From NCBI GenBank assembly GCA_963682055.1, contig OY821740.1, positions 5,395,314 to 5,459,313 on the forward strand: a stretch of 64,000 nucleotides of DNA. The letters run 5' to 3'. This document shows positions 32,934 to 45,623 of this stretch, in pieces. Within the stretch, counting starts at the first letter, position 1. The number at the start of each line of letters is the position of its first letter. This DNA comes from Primula veris (Eukaryota > Streptophyta > Magnoliopsida > Ericales > Primulaceae). Below the pieces are notes generated by a model that was not told the DNA's origin, searched no databases, and was given only the letters and a program-made list of their open reading frames with translations. The position numbers and the translations under genes are program-made.

Positions 32934-35654
32934 CTGCAAACAGAAATGCAAATAAGGAAATGAGCATGCAAGGTATCCGAACTTCCTATACCAGAATTAC
33001 ATAAATAAAGGCACTTATTACATAACATGAGGATCCGAGGTCTGAATCTTCTCTATCTCGTCATAAACAAATGGAATATCTCTCAAGCATCGTGTGCTCC
33101 ATTGACTTCCATGTTCCAACCTCAAGACATAAACAAGCCATATGTCCAGATGTTATAAAAAAAACTCATCGACGCCTAAAATCTGAAAACTAAATGACCA
33201 AAAAAACATTGAAAAACAGATGCATGGGTCGGGACATGATAAAGTGCAAGACAATTTCCACCCTTCATTGTAATCGACTCTCATCCCCCCTCTCCAAAAA
33301 AAATTAAATCCAAAATTTAATCAAACAACTTAAAAACAGATTTTGAAATGAAGTTGGAACTCAGATTATCATGAGAGATAATCAAACATTTGGTATAATG
33401 GGAGGTTGTGGAAATAGGTATTTTGATTCGAACAAGCTACAAATTTCCATAGACGTGAAAATCAAATACTTCGCTCCATGTAAGTCCAAAACATCACCCA
33501 TTATTTATTAAAATTAATTATACAAACTTGTTATTACGGTTACCATACCAAGAACTTTATTTTACATTACGTTCATCATGTTGCACAACGAAAGGATTAC
33601 AGCTTTCAAGGACCTGAGTCTCAGCATTGCAAGGAGCAGTGGTGTGACCCTTTCACTACTTTCTAGCGGTCTAGCCTATAAACCTCAAAAAATATTTATG
33701 AGACGACAAACCACCACTAAAACACGAAAATCAGGTAACATTGAACAAATAAAGAACAACTGGACAGATCGATATGAGAAAATTTCAACTTAGAAAGGAA
33801 ACCTTAATGCAATATAGAGAGAGGACTCATAAAAGTTTTAAAAATTAAAAAATCTTGAAATTTGCAAAATGGATGTTTCCCTAACCAATGTCAACCAAAT
33901 ATTTAGAATGGTTACCCTTCACGATAACTGGTTGCAAACACTAATTTAAAGACAATAGATCTTTGAGTAAAAGAAAATGAGCACATAAACAACTAGACAT
34001 GTTATCTTTATTGAAATCCCAGAAGCAGAAAAGAGAACTAAAACAAGTTTCTGTTGCAACCAAACACCTAATTCTGTTTTAATTTATATACCGATTTAAG
34101 AAGACCAACTTGGACAAATAATCAAGACCATGTGTCCTGTGCACTAAAAAACCAACCACAAACTTGGACAAATCAACCAAACAGTACCAATCTGCATACT
34201 GTGTCCTTTTTAAGGAATTTGCTATAAATTTGGCTTTTAAGCTGGCTCTTTCTGTCTATTTGGCCTAAAATAAAAAATAAGCTAAAAAATAGTCACCAAA
34301 CTTTATTCCAAAACCGAAAAAAATACTACGTTTTTGCTTTTAAACTGCAACCAAACACCAGGTCTTTATTTGTCTTCTTTCGTCATATATTTTTAAATAC
34401 ATAAGGTCCTCTATGAATAGCCCAACACTAAAAGAAACCTGCTTCAAAGCTCTAAAACTCGTTCTTACCTGTTTATGCAAAAAATCTTTTCTGAAAAACT
34501 CGAGGAAACTGGCAGTTCTATTTTTTTAACGCTATTTCTTTCTGACGATCTCGTGTATTAAAACACTGATATACAGTAACAGAAAAGTGTAGGGAGTCTG
34601 ATTGTGGTGTACCTTCTTATCATTAACATCGTGTGTTTGTTTAGCAGACTTGGTGCGCATCTCATGCTTGATGATGGATTGTTCTCATTCATTTCTCAAA
34701 CCATATAATGGCAACCCTATCAGGCATATTAAGACAACATGCAACAATATAACGGAAAGAACCAACATAAACTTTTGGGTAAGACCAATAAACACCACTG
34801 CCAAGTATTATCAAGAAAAGTGAAAGATTATAGCTTATAGTATCCTTATTGTGAAAGTAGAGACTATCGGAGTTGTCTAAACTTATGACAAAAAATTCAA
34901 AAGAACACACATTTTGAACAATAGCATTGACATGTTCACCTTATGGTGTTGGCAGTGGAAAGTCGTCGTTTGTAGTTTATAATTTCTGACATTTCTATTC
35001 TTTAAAATGTATCTACATAAAAAGCACTATTCTGTCCCGTAAGTACAAAAGAGTCAAATTTCTTTTTTGCATACCACAATGAACATAATTTTTACTACAC
35101 GGTAGAAAAACAAAAATTGTAACGTCTTTGGTCGCAAACAGAACAAACCCATTTATTAAACCTTAACCAAGTACCGTACATGCAACATATATATATATAT
35201 ATTGGAACTAAAAACATAGCAGCAACCACGATGGCAGTCAAAACACGCTAATTTGCAGTTTTAGAAGGCAACAGAAAGTTAATAACAAGTAATAAACAAT
35301 AATTAATAAATTTATTATTTGGTTTCTAAATATACTATTTAGAACACTCAAATCTATGCAAATCGTGTTAGTTGATACATTAAGAATTAACACTAAAAAA
35401 ATTAAAAATGTCACTTCTTTAACTTTAAAATTCATAAACACGGCAGAAGGCACATATAGGAATGTGATTATAAAATAACTAACCTGAAAGATCTTAAAAT
35501 GTAAGATGCAATGTTTATAAAGCTTCACGGGATATATTTTCCGTCAACTGAACCCAAAACATCGTCAGCCTCCTTCAGAATTGCACCAAGTAATTCATTG
35601 ACAATCAACACCGTATCAAAAAAAGATGGAAAGAAGGAAAGCAGACAGAGAAAT
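32934..35654. other. non-coding stretch
   Basis: No gene identified. A decayed small element with caaacacc words lies at about 34060-34360. The frame at 33578-33793 ends near an AG|GTAACA donor but has no family content. Confidence 0.35.
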
Positions 35655-36010
35655 AGAAGTCAGTTTCCATTTGCCTACCGAAACAGGAAATAAGGTATCA
35701 AGTGAGTTAACAAAAAGAATTCAAATATGAAGGATAAACGGTTTAGAGATAGCGGTGGAAGGTGGATGCTCCATCCTGAAAAGACTCTTGAACTGTATGA
35801 ACTAAAATAAACTTTTGAAAAAAGGAAAGCAAGTAGAAAACACTTGTCGGAAAATAGAAGTTTGTTTCTGTTTGCCAACCAAAAGGCGAAATTAGGTATT
35901 AAGTGAGTTAACAAAATAAAAGTCAAATATGAATGATATGCGGTCTAAAGATAGTGGAGAAAGGTGGATGCTCTATCTTTAAAAACTCTTGAACAAAATG
36001 AACTTAATTT
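35655..36010. repeat. tandem duplication, about 200-bp period, diverged
   Basis: Blocks TTTGCCxACC, AAGTGAGTTAACAAAA, GGTGGATGCTC and ACTCTTGAAC recur in the same order; ggtggatg is at 35761 and 35963. Confidence 0.75.
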
Positions 36011-36294
36011 CAACAAGAAACATTTCTAAGGGAAAGAATGAAATGAAATAAACATAGAAAGTCTACCTTAAAAAAACAGTTGGTTATTAGGCTCTATTAG
36101 TCCTATCACTTATAACTGTAAAGAAATATTAAGCCCTCAAAAGTCATTTCTAGTTGACCTACCTACTCATAAGCCATAACTGGAAAAACAAAAAAATCAC
36201 TTCTCTCGGTTAATACTAAAAAAGATTATATAAGGTGACAAGGCAAAATGGCTGAGAAGTAAGAAGTCATAGACATGCAAACATAATATGTGAT

Positions 36295-36488
36295 GAAACA
36301 AATGGCTTACCTTGATAGGCAGAGCACGGTTCCAGATAATCAGACCTCCCCATCACCAATCCTGTCACTGCTGAGTAAATAAAAAACTGACGAAACAAAT
36401 GGCTTGCCCTGATAGGCAGAGCACGGTTCCAGATAATCAGACCTCCCCATCACCAATCCTGTCACTGCTGAGTAAATAACAAACTGAC
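36295..36488 (-). repeat. 97-bp tandem duplication carrying an exon-like unit
   Basis: GAAACAAATGGCTT starts at 36295 and 36392, and the units are almost identical. On the minus strand each contains a 57-base exon-like segment preceded by CTCAGCAG|. The left unit ends CTATCAAG|GTAAGCC, a good donor; in the right unit the donor has become CAGGGCAAG. One frame is open through the segment. Confidence 0.85.
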
Positions 36489-37080
36489 TGACCACAAGTA
36501 TAAAAAGATAAAAAAGTGATAATTTGACTAGCATAATATAATTACTCGACTAGCAGATGAATTTGCACGTGTAATATAGAACTAAAGGAGCAACCAATCA
36601 TACAAGAGCAGAACTTTCACTGGCGTGCAAATAAATTAAAGGGGCAACCAATCAAATAATCTCTAGTGTTCAGAATCCTGCAACGACATACCATGATGCA
36701 CCAATGAAAACACTAACACTTCTATTGTCTACTAACAAAATGTAATTGAAATTAACACAGCTAGCATGTTATCTAACAAACTGTTTTCTAAATGAAAATC
36801 AAGAATCACATGGAAACTATACATACCACAGCTGAAAAAAATACCGGTCCAAATCAACTACATATATGTACCACGGTACCAGCTGAAATCTGATAAATTG
36901 ATAGCTTGTTTTCAAGTGCACCAAAACTTCATAGCTAAGAAGCAAGAACACAAACTTAATAGATATCAGTCAAAACGATTACCATTCTCTAATCAAACTA
37001 AAACAACGAAAGAGGACACTCACAACAATAAGCACACATATGACAACTTTTAAACTCACAAAAAGTAGCACAAATTGTAG

Positions 37081-37865
37081 CTAACAGTAATCGTCACCAC
37101 TTGTTAATTTATTGGGTTGAGGGTTCCAGCAGTTTATATTTTCGTTTCTTAAACTCATTTTATTTCTTTAAGTGGTGGATCAATCATAACAACTAAACAT
37201 TCAAAACATATCAAGGACAGAGATTCGCAGAAAATTTTCAAAAAAAAAGGAGCATACTGCAGCGGAAACATAGCAGGAAAATATCAAACACGCTTATCTG
37301 ATTTATCGTCCCTTGTTCTGGGAGGGAGATTGCTGAAATTGGACCCCAGAAAAATTCAGATCTAATGTTTACCTGCAACATACTTCCGCCCAAATGAGAT
37401 ACAAGTCCTACCTTGGCTGTTTCAAAAAGAATTGAGTATAAAGTATAATTCATGTTGTTTGGCATTTCCTGTAAACCTAAAAGTGCAAAAGGAGGAAAAA
37501 GGGTATGAGGGAGGTAACATGAAGAAAACAAATTAATACTAACTAAAAATTAAGAAAAAAAATATCATCATAAATAAATCCAATAACTACACATACTAGA
37601 AGCCAATTCATTTACTTTAATGGCCAGTTTTGATGCCAATAATGACTACCCTACTGCACTAAATTATAAGGAGTTGGGACCGAATAAAAGCAAGGTAAAC
37701 ATGGTAAGAATCTTGACTCCCGTTTGTGACCTTTTTTCATTCAAACTTGTACAAACATATTTTTCTGGAATACATGTCTAACTAACTTTTACTAGCAAAG
37801 ACCCTTTCTAGATTGATAAAATATTAGAACTTGACATGTATGTAAACGTAAATCTAAAGATACAA
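37081..37865. repeat. 785-bp duplicated block, copy B
   Basis: Direct copy of 25136-25919 (see there). The flanks of the two copies are unrelated, so the breakpoints are sharp at CTAAC and at AAGATACAA. Confidence 0.9.
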
Positions 37866-40490
37866 AATGTGGGAATATTACCTGACGTTTCCTATCCCTG
37901 CTGCATATCTAACTTGAACAGAACTTACACCTACTATGGCGTATAAGAACTTGCACATTAGAAGAAACGAAGGTAGAGACGAGTGACAACATAAGACATG
38001 TAGATCTAAACCCAGGTAATATGAGCTAAATGTGTAACTTCTAATTTCTATTTGCCCTATCAGTTTCTTCAAAGTAGTTTACTTTATAAAGCAGCACCAT
38101 ACAGCCAATTCTACATTTTAAAGTGACAATGCTCGAAGGGAGATGCATATACAGTTCGTCTATGTCAGGTTCTTATTATAAAATAACGACTCCGTACAAA
38201 AGAGATGCATACATGGATATCTGAAGCATTCAAAAGGGTAAACAAATTACTTTTCAACATAAACATAAACCAGAAGTCACATTCTCAGGTATCTATTTGA
38301 CCAAAGTTGACCTTGATTTCCAAATGATTTGTAAAGACAGAGAGAGAGAGAGAGAACCTCGTCTGCCATGTGAGCTACACGGCGATAACGTACGCAGCTT
38401 TACAAAAGATGTTAAAGGTGGATCATATTTACCCCTCCAGGTTCTGCATGCTTTCCTTTCACCAAGCAAAACAACAATTATTATAGACCACTGAAACCAA
38501 AGATTGAAGAGGGTTACGAGTACCAACTAATATTTTGTTTAAGTTGTAAAAGCAAACGGAACATCATACCTAGAGACCACCTGGACCATTTCTGACGAAT
38601 AACCTTTTTATGTAAAACTCACGACCTCGCGATCAAAGATGAAGCAACACAAAAGAAAATTGTCATGTCCGAAATTCAATTATTTCTACTACACATACGA
38701 AGGGGTAAAAGGCAGAAATCATCACTACATGAAGACGTTACAGAAATTAACAGCAATCAAATGATATCATCCACCAGGAGAATAGAGTAAACTTAAGAAG
38801 CATTAGATCAGGTTACCTAATGCCGTCAATGCCTTATAACTCAAAAAGATCTTTTGTGGCTAGCGCTGACAGAATTTTTCAAAAAGAATGACTCACAGCT
38901 AGGACCCGCAGATAATACTCTGCAATTAAAGGTTGTGTAAGTGACCATACATAGTGGAGTATAATACTAGACAGCAATGAAATCTATAAAAAAAAACAGC
39001 CATCTTATACAACTTACACTCATCAGTCAATTCTAGATTTTAAGGTGACCATGCTCCAAGGCCTAACAGGTACTTATTCTCAATAATATCTCAAGAGTTC
39101 CCCAATATAAATACAGAAACAATAGAAACAAATTTGATGTTAGTATTATCCACTGTCAAAACCAAATTAAGAATAAAAGTGAAAATATCTTCTGTAGCTA
39201 TAAATGACTTCATGAAATTATAAACCTGAAATACTTGACTGTACAACATGAAGTTATTGTCACTTAAAAAGCATATGCATAAGGCAACCCAAGGAAATGC
39301 TTATATAAATAAAGAACACAAACGTTGATTGGCCGGCGGCCACACAATTTTCTAAAGGGACAAGTGAACCCCTCATCAGATTCTCAGTCACAGTTTTCTG
39401 ATTTTAACCCTTGAAGAAAAGGAAAAACACCAATCTGAGCTTTAATCATGATATAAGGATTGGAAATTTTTAATAGAATGACTTCAAACATCGAATAAGA
39501 GTTAGGAAACTTACAAACATCTCTCCAAACTCTGGACATTCCCGTGAACTGAACGTGGTTGAATTGCCAATTAGAAAAAGAATTGGAAGAAACGTGAAAT
39601 ACAAATTAAAAAAGCATGATGGCATGCGGATTATGGGTTAAAAAAGCATGTATGACTAGTAAGACCCTTCCCAAACCCCATAATGTGCAGGCCTTTTTGC
39701 ACTGGCTTTACCCTTTGTACATAATTTTGCAACGTATTTGCCAACCAAATTCTCAGATTATAAATAACATCTCAAGTTACTATTTATCTTACGCTTCTGG
39801 TAAAGGTTATACTTAGAGCCTGATGATATTGAATCAAAAGAGTATGAAAGGGGGGGACATAAGAGTAGCTGGCTGTCAACTACACAATACTAGCGTAATA
39901 ATAAAAGGGTGAACCAGTGCACAGGGCTTAAGCTTTTCTGGTTTATGAAGGGTCAGACATACCCTGTGAATATGAACCGAAAACCGCATGCACCAAGAGA
40001 CTAGCCCCAAACAAAGTAGATTACAAACGAATAATAAAGAAATATTGATGCTTAGATCATTAATTATACATTTCATATAAAAAAAAATTAAAAAGTAATG
40101 AACAGGGATTTAAACTCAGCCAGCCCACATATATGACACACAACCATAGCAAATCAGAATAATTGGTTGTCCTAATGGAATCTACAAGAGTAATTGGCTG
40201 CTAAATACATAATTGAATTATAAAAGTAAAAGAGCTAGCTGGTGCACAAGCCTTGGCTTTACGGGTTTTGGGGATGGTCAGCCTTACCCCTCGCTAAGCA
40301 ATAATCCTCATGCTCACCAAAGCTAGACTTAAACTAAAGTAACTCAAAAAACATGGAAACAACAATGTGATGTATACATCATTACTTATCTATTCAATGT
40401 AGACTTGAAAACCATATAAGGAAGGGGATATAGAACCCAAACATCCCAAGATACGTAATACACCATTACAACAATTTAGGATTAGAAAAA
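37866..40490. other. non-coding stretch with a short diverged repeat pair
   Basis: At about 39865-39990 and 40190-40310 a similar module recurs (tagctgg, gtgcacaxgg, ggtcagxcxtaccc), resembling decayed SINE-like sequence. An AG microsatellite lies at 38339-38354. No gene identified. Confidence 0.35.
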
Positions 40491-40499
40491 TAGAATAAA

Positions 40500-41770
40500 G
40501 ATTTGTTTTAAAAACCAATTAAAGGCTTTTATATAACTCTGCATTAACCCCCAACTCATAGAGCAATATGTAAAGTTGAACCCTGAATTGGATCTTTCAC
40601 GCCCTAAATTAGATGTTGAACTCATTTTCGTAGTATATAGCTGTAAATTGTATAAGAATGAATCATTCAATTTCTATCTAATATGTAACTCAGACACAAC
40701 CAATATGTCCACAAAACTATCCTCAAACCAAACAATGAACAACTACATAAATTTAGGATTTGTTTACCAACCAAATTATAGGCTTTTAGTTATCTCTGAG
40801 TAACTAAGAACAGTCGGATAACATAACAAACTAACGCTCAGCTCAGCTTATAAAACTAGTAGGTCAAATTAAACCCTATATTAAATCTGACACATCCTAA
40901 GATATCCATTATCCAACTTATTTTATTTGATTGATTCATTAAATTAAACTATAATTCAAACCCGGAACGAGAAGAATAACATAGGCCAAATAATTACCCT
41001 CAAACCAGAACTAAAGGTCTACAATAAAATATGATTACGAAATAAGACAAGCGCTTGTTTATCAACAAAATTAAAGGCTTCGGTATCTCTGCATAAATAG
41101 GAACAGTCGGGGAAAAAATAACGCCCAGATCATAAAACATATACGTGAGATTAAACCCTAGTCTATCACAACCTAGATTAGGTAATTAACTCGTTTTATT
41201 TGAGTAGAATTGTGAATTAAACTAAACTAAATCATAAAACTAGAACAAAAGGAAGAATAACATAAAAACTAGTAAAAAAACCCAATTATTATCCTCAAAT
41301 TTTCGAATATAAAACTACGGCTCTTTTATCACCCTAATTAAAAGCTTTATTTAACTCTGTCTGAATAGTAACAATTGGAGAAAAAATTTAACGCCCAAAT
41401 CAGAAATTATTACTTTGATATTTAAACCCTGAGTTAGATTTACCACATCCTAAATGTTTTATTTAGTGAATAAAAATAAACTAACTCATAAAACCTTAAA
41501 CAACAAGAATAACATACAAATAATGAAAAGAAACCCAACTCAAGTATTATTCTAAAACCAAAAAACACATAATTACAAGATAATGGGATTTTATGAACCA
41601 GATTAAAAAACTTTCGTCAATTCTGTGTAAATAGGAACAATCGGAGAACAAATTAACACCCAAATCATAATAAAAGAACTTTTATACTAAACACTAAACT
41701 AGATCTATCGCATAATAAATTAGTTATCTAATCAACTCGATTAAACTAAATAATAAAGCCTGGGACAAAA
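40500..41770. repeat. five degenerate tandem units of about 256-296 bp
   Basis: The landmark (a/g)ATTAAAGGCTTT-like followed by TCTGxxTAAxTAGGAACAxTCGGxG occurs at about 40517, 40773, 41069, 41336 and 41601. Between landmarks each unit carries a TTAAACCCTxxxTTAGATxT block, CACATCCTAxAT and AAxAAGAATAACATA in the same order. Units are heavily diverged from each other. Confidence 0.75.
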
Positions 41771-41790
41771 AAAAAATACACAGAACTTAA

Positions 41791-41850
41791 GGGGGGGGGG
41801 GGTTTTATCTGACCGGAATAATATAGTTATAGAGAGAGAGAGAGAAAGAA
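41791..41850. repeat. G12 run and GA-repeat
   Basis: An uninterrupted run of 12 G (41791-41802) and an AGAGAG tract (about 41829-41846), the latter being CT-rich on the minus strand like a plant 5' leader. Confidence 0.8.
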
Positions 41851-41859
41851 AAAGAGAAT

Positions 41860-42100
41860 TGAGATGAAAATATCGGTGGTGATTTTGTGGGTATATATCG
41901 ATACATAGAGGCGGCAAATCACTTGTAACGGCTCTAAATCCGACTTTTACGGCCCAAGTAATAATAATAATACTGTAATTCAATTATTTCTTTTAATTTA
42001 TTTAATTCATTAAAAGGATATGTAATTATGAAACATTTTACTAATGATAGTAGTTCAAATTACAGAAGCATTTTACTACCCGTGAATCGGGCCCAATTTA
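41860..42100 (-). promoter_or_regulatory. promoter-like region for a minus-strand transcript
   Basis: Two site II elements (TGGGCC type) at about 41951-41956 and 42089-42095, followed in minus sense by a CT-rich stretch near 41840. This is the usual layout of promoters of constitutively expressed plant genes. No protein-coding exon could be identified downstream. Confidence 0.3.
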
Positions 42101-42109
42101 TTGGGTGGA

Positions 42110-43138
42110 TCTACTCTCACTCTGGTTAGGTATTTAACTTATATATAATGGGTTGAGTAACTTATATATAATGAGATGCGAAAAAAAAAAACCGAGCTCG
42201 TTGTTAACGGTTTAGTTTATGGTATATATTTTTAAATTTGGGCTATTGTACATATTTTTTTATCCAAACTTGTTTCGTCCGGAAAAATAGGGATTTGATT
42301 TAATGTGTGGTTCTCTTATCGGCAAATGTGTGTGGTAATTAATGGTGAATTCGAGCATTGAGTTATGATTTGAATTTCCAGCCTTTGTACGTGCCTTTAA
42401 ATCGGTTAATTAATGTGTTGGCACCCTAATAATAATTATTGAGCTGCAACGAATAAAATATTATATATTCATTGAGTTACTTTCGTCTGCACCTTGTCCG
42501 TTACTTTGCTAGTTTTGTTTTTTCTTAACGTTTCGTCTATTCAGACTGGCTCGTTCGATAATATTTCACTGCACCGTGTAAATTGTTAAGAAGAGTTATA
42601 TTTTTACTTACGTTTTACGATGGTTGATTTCGTTTAATTTTCTTGGGTACGATGTTTTAGGTGACGTTTTTAGAGTTGAGTAGCTTGTTTAGCTATGTAT
42701 TTGCTTTTCTAGTTATTTGGAACTTGTTTCAAATATGGTGAAACTTGTACTCGTACACGTTATTATCAATAATAAACATGTTATTGTTAAAAATAAATTT
42801 ACACATATGTTAACAGGGTGTGAATTTAAATAACTATAGCATAAAAAACAAATACCTCCTGTACAACAAAAGTGAGATTTTTTTGTTTGAAATGAACAAA
42901 GGTAAGATTGTTTTATGAATTGGTACAATTATATGTAATTATACTAGCAATATTAATGTATGTATCTAGCAATGAATGTTTCTTTGGAAAATAAATGTAT
43001 ACGTCTGTGACAGAGATTGAGCTGTGGCAAAAAAAAAAAACTGAGCTGGAGCCAAAAAAAAAAAAATATATATATTTTTAGACAATGGTTTAAGTACTGG
43101 GTAAGCAAAAACAATGGTCGTCCCTAAGTAATAGTGAT
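42110..43138. other. non-coding stretch
   Basis: No gene or clear element recognised; several A-runs near 43030-43070. Confidence 0.4.
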
Positions 43139-43141
43139 ATA

Positions 43142-43334
43142 CACTACAAAAAAATACTCAAATAGTGACGGGATTAGTGACGGTATTTTTTATTACGAGC
43201 TTATTAACGACGGTTTTTATGACGGTTTTGTGACAGTTTAGTCAATTTACGACAGATTTGTGACAGTTTTTTAAATTAGTGACAGAGTTCTGACAGTTTT
43301 TAACTCTCACTAAATCAAACATTATTTTGTAGTG
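43142..43334. mobile_element. CACTA-type MITE, 193 bp
   Basis: Ends CACTACAAAA and TTTTGTAGTG are perfect 10-base inverted repeats, flanked by ATA on both sides (43139-43141, 43335-43337), the 3-bp duplication of CACTA elements. The interior is packed with GTGACGG and GTGACAG words, the subterminal repeats expected to bind transposase. Confidence 0.9.
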
Positions 43335-43657
43335 ATATATAAGTTTATATATAACCAATTATATTGATTTGGTAACTTAGTTACTCTTTATAATAAGATG
43401 GCACACAGAGTAAGTGAATGGTAAAACATCATACAAAATAGTTGTTTGTATATTGTAAAATGGTTGGTTTTGCTAACGTATGCTCCGGGGCATATGTTAA
43501 ACATTTAATCAAAGTGGTTGACCAATGTTATATGGTTATATATTCTATCATTTATTGATTGTAAAGAAACACGAAACACAAATTTTACAATGATAATAGC
43601 AACAATATTTCACCCAAAAATTGAATTAGGTCAATTAATACTTCTTTTTAAAATAAT

Positions 43658-43987
43658 AGATCACCTAAATATGTTATGTTTTCTTATAATTGTTTTTCTT
43701 TTTTAATTACTTAAAATACAATTTATAATTTGATAAAACAAAATATAAAATATTCAATTCAGTAAAAACAAAATGTAATAAAATTCCAAATAAAAATATA
43801 AACTCTAATTGAACATACCCTATAGATCACCTAAATATGTTATGTTTTCTTATAATTGTTTTTCTTTTTTAATTACTTAAAATACAATTTATAATTTGAT
43901 AAAACAAAATATAAAATATTCAATTCAGTAAGAACAAAATGTAATAAAATTCCAAATAAAAATATAAAATCTAATTGAACATACCCT
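43658..43987. repeat. 165-bp tandem duplication, nearly identical
   Basis: TAGATCACCTAAATATG starts at 43658 and 43823, and the units differ at only a few positions. AT-rich, non-coding. Recent duplication. Confidence 0.95.
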
Positions 43988-44404
43988 AAATTTAAATATT
44001 AATTAAAAATAAAAAATTATTACATCTAGCATTATTAATATATATACATATATATATTATTATATTGGTTATGTTTCTTTATATTCTAAAATTGAGTCAT
44101 AAATCATAATATTAGTTAATTACAAGATCAATTATGGTGGTTCACTGGACTTTATATTTTCAAAAACTCTATAATTAATATATATAACTTCCAATAATAA
44201 TTGTCATAAATGTTCTAAATATATGATAGAACTACGTACTAAATACAACCCTTAACTTATGCCTTAGAAGAATAAGTTATCATTTGCCATTGTGAAATGG
44301 TAGTATTACCCACAAGCCTAATCAATTAATTAAATTGTCACTCCAAAAATGAAAATCATGTAATTATAAACATGTAAATTAGCAATTCCAACTTCTCAAT
44401 AATT

Positions 44405-44580
44405 TATATAAGTATAATTTTAACCGACAAATAACTCATATCTAAGTTGTCAAAATAATTTTTTTTAAAAGTTAATCACATAATTCAAATGTTAAACTAT
44501 ATGAATAAATTTTAAAAATCGATATTTCCATAATTTAATTTAATTAATGTATATTTAAAGTTGCAGTATCTAGAATAGGG
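44405..44580. mobile_element. Stowaway-like MITE fragment
   Basis: Carries the family block TTTTAACCGACAAATAACTC and the ATGTTAAACTATATGAA block shared with 30611-30954, but lacks recognisable termini. Confidence 0.55.
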
Positions 44581-44945
44581 ATAACTATAAAAAAAGAAAA
44601 CTAGTCAAAGTAAAGTCAAGGAAGGTCTGACATTTGAAATTATCAAATTTTGACTAGTCCTCCCAAATCACTGGCAACTAGACCGTCCAATCATTCCACT
44701 AAAAGCAGAGATTGTTCACGTTTGATTTATAAACTTAAACTAGTCGAGCACCACATTTTGTGTACATTCTTTTACAAAAAAACGATTTCACTATTAAGAT
44801 CGAGTTCAATGATTTGCTATATTATAAATTTATAAGTAATACAATAATTAACAAATTAGTTTGGGCAAGTATTTTTTAAATTATACTTCAATTAAAATTA
44901 GAATGGTGATCAAGAAACATGCCTTGCTTTTTTGAAATGAAAAAA

Positions 44946-45557
44946 AAACAAAATATCATGCACCACAATTAACCCAAATATATGGTGTGAGTAAAATTCA
45001 GCTGAATTAAGCTGAAACGATATCGGACCAAACCGATTGACTATTGGTTTTATTTGAATTATGAAATTTTAAAATTGGCTTGAATTGAATTAGAGAAGAA
45101 ACAAAATATCATGCACCACAATTAACCCAAATATATGGTGTGAGTAAAAGTCAGTTGAATTAAGCTGAAACGATATCGGACTAAACCGATTGACTATTGG
45201 TTTTATTTGAATTATGAAATTTTAAAATTGGCTTGAATTGAATTAGAGAAGAAACAAAATATCATGCACCACAATTAACCTAAATATATGGTGTGAGTAA
45301 AAGTCAGTTGAATTAAGCTGAAACGATATCGGACCAAACCGATTGACTATTGGTTTTATTTGAATTATGAAATTTTAAAATTGGCTTGAATTGAATTAGA
45401 GAAGAAACAAAATATCATGCACCACAATTAATCCAAATATATGGTGTGAGTAAAAGTCAGTTGAATTAAGCTGAAACGATATCAGACCAAACCGATTGAC
45501 TATTGGTTTTATTTGAATTATGAAATTTTAAAATTGGCTTGAATTGGATTAGAGAAT
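44946..45557. repeat. 153-bp tandem repeat, four copies
   Basis: CAAAATATCATGCACCAC starts at 44949, 45102, 45255 and 45408, a constant 153-base spacing. Units differ at only a few positions each. Each contains AAACCGATTGACTATTGGTTTT, a short imperfect hairpin. The array starts and ends abruptly. Confidence 0.95.
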
Positions 45558-45623
45558 GAACTAGATAAGAACAGTCGGAGGCCGTCCAAAAATAAAAAAT
45601 AATTTTTTTTTATGCACTCCAAA

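Noticed and set aside
33578..33793. 71-codon plus-strand frame with an AG|GTAACA donor inside
   Set aside because: The peptide resembles no family I know, and both strands are open there by chance; evidence too weak to list as a gene.
36311..36464. Box C/D snoRNA in the duplicated 97-bp unit (GTGATGG and CTGA present)
   Set aside because: The C box is not canonical (no TGATGA), terminal stem is absent and box spacing is wrong.
39580..39600. Shared word AAAAGAATTGGAAGAAAC at about 27361 and 39580, as if the 785-bp duplication continued
   Set aside because: The match is about 18 bases, the distances from the duplicated blocks differ, and flanks are unrelated.
44946..45557. CRISPR-like regular array
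   Set aside because: Monomers are contiguous, 153 bp, with no spacers, in plant nuclear DNA; it is a tandem repeat.
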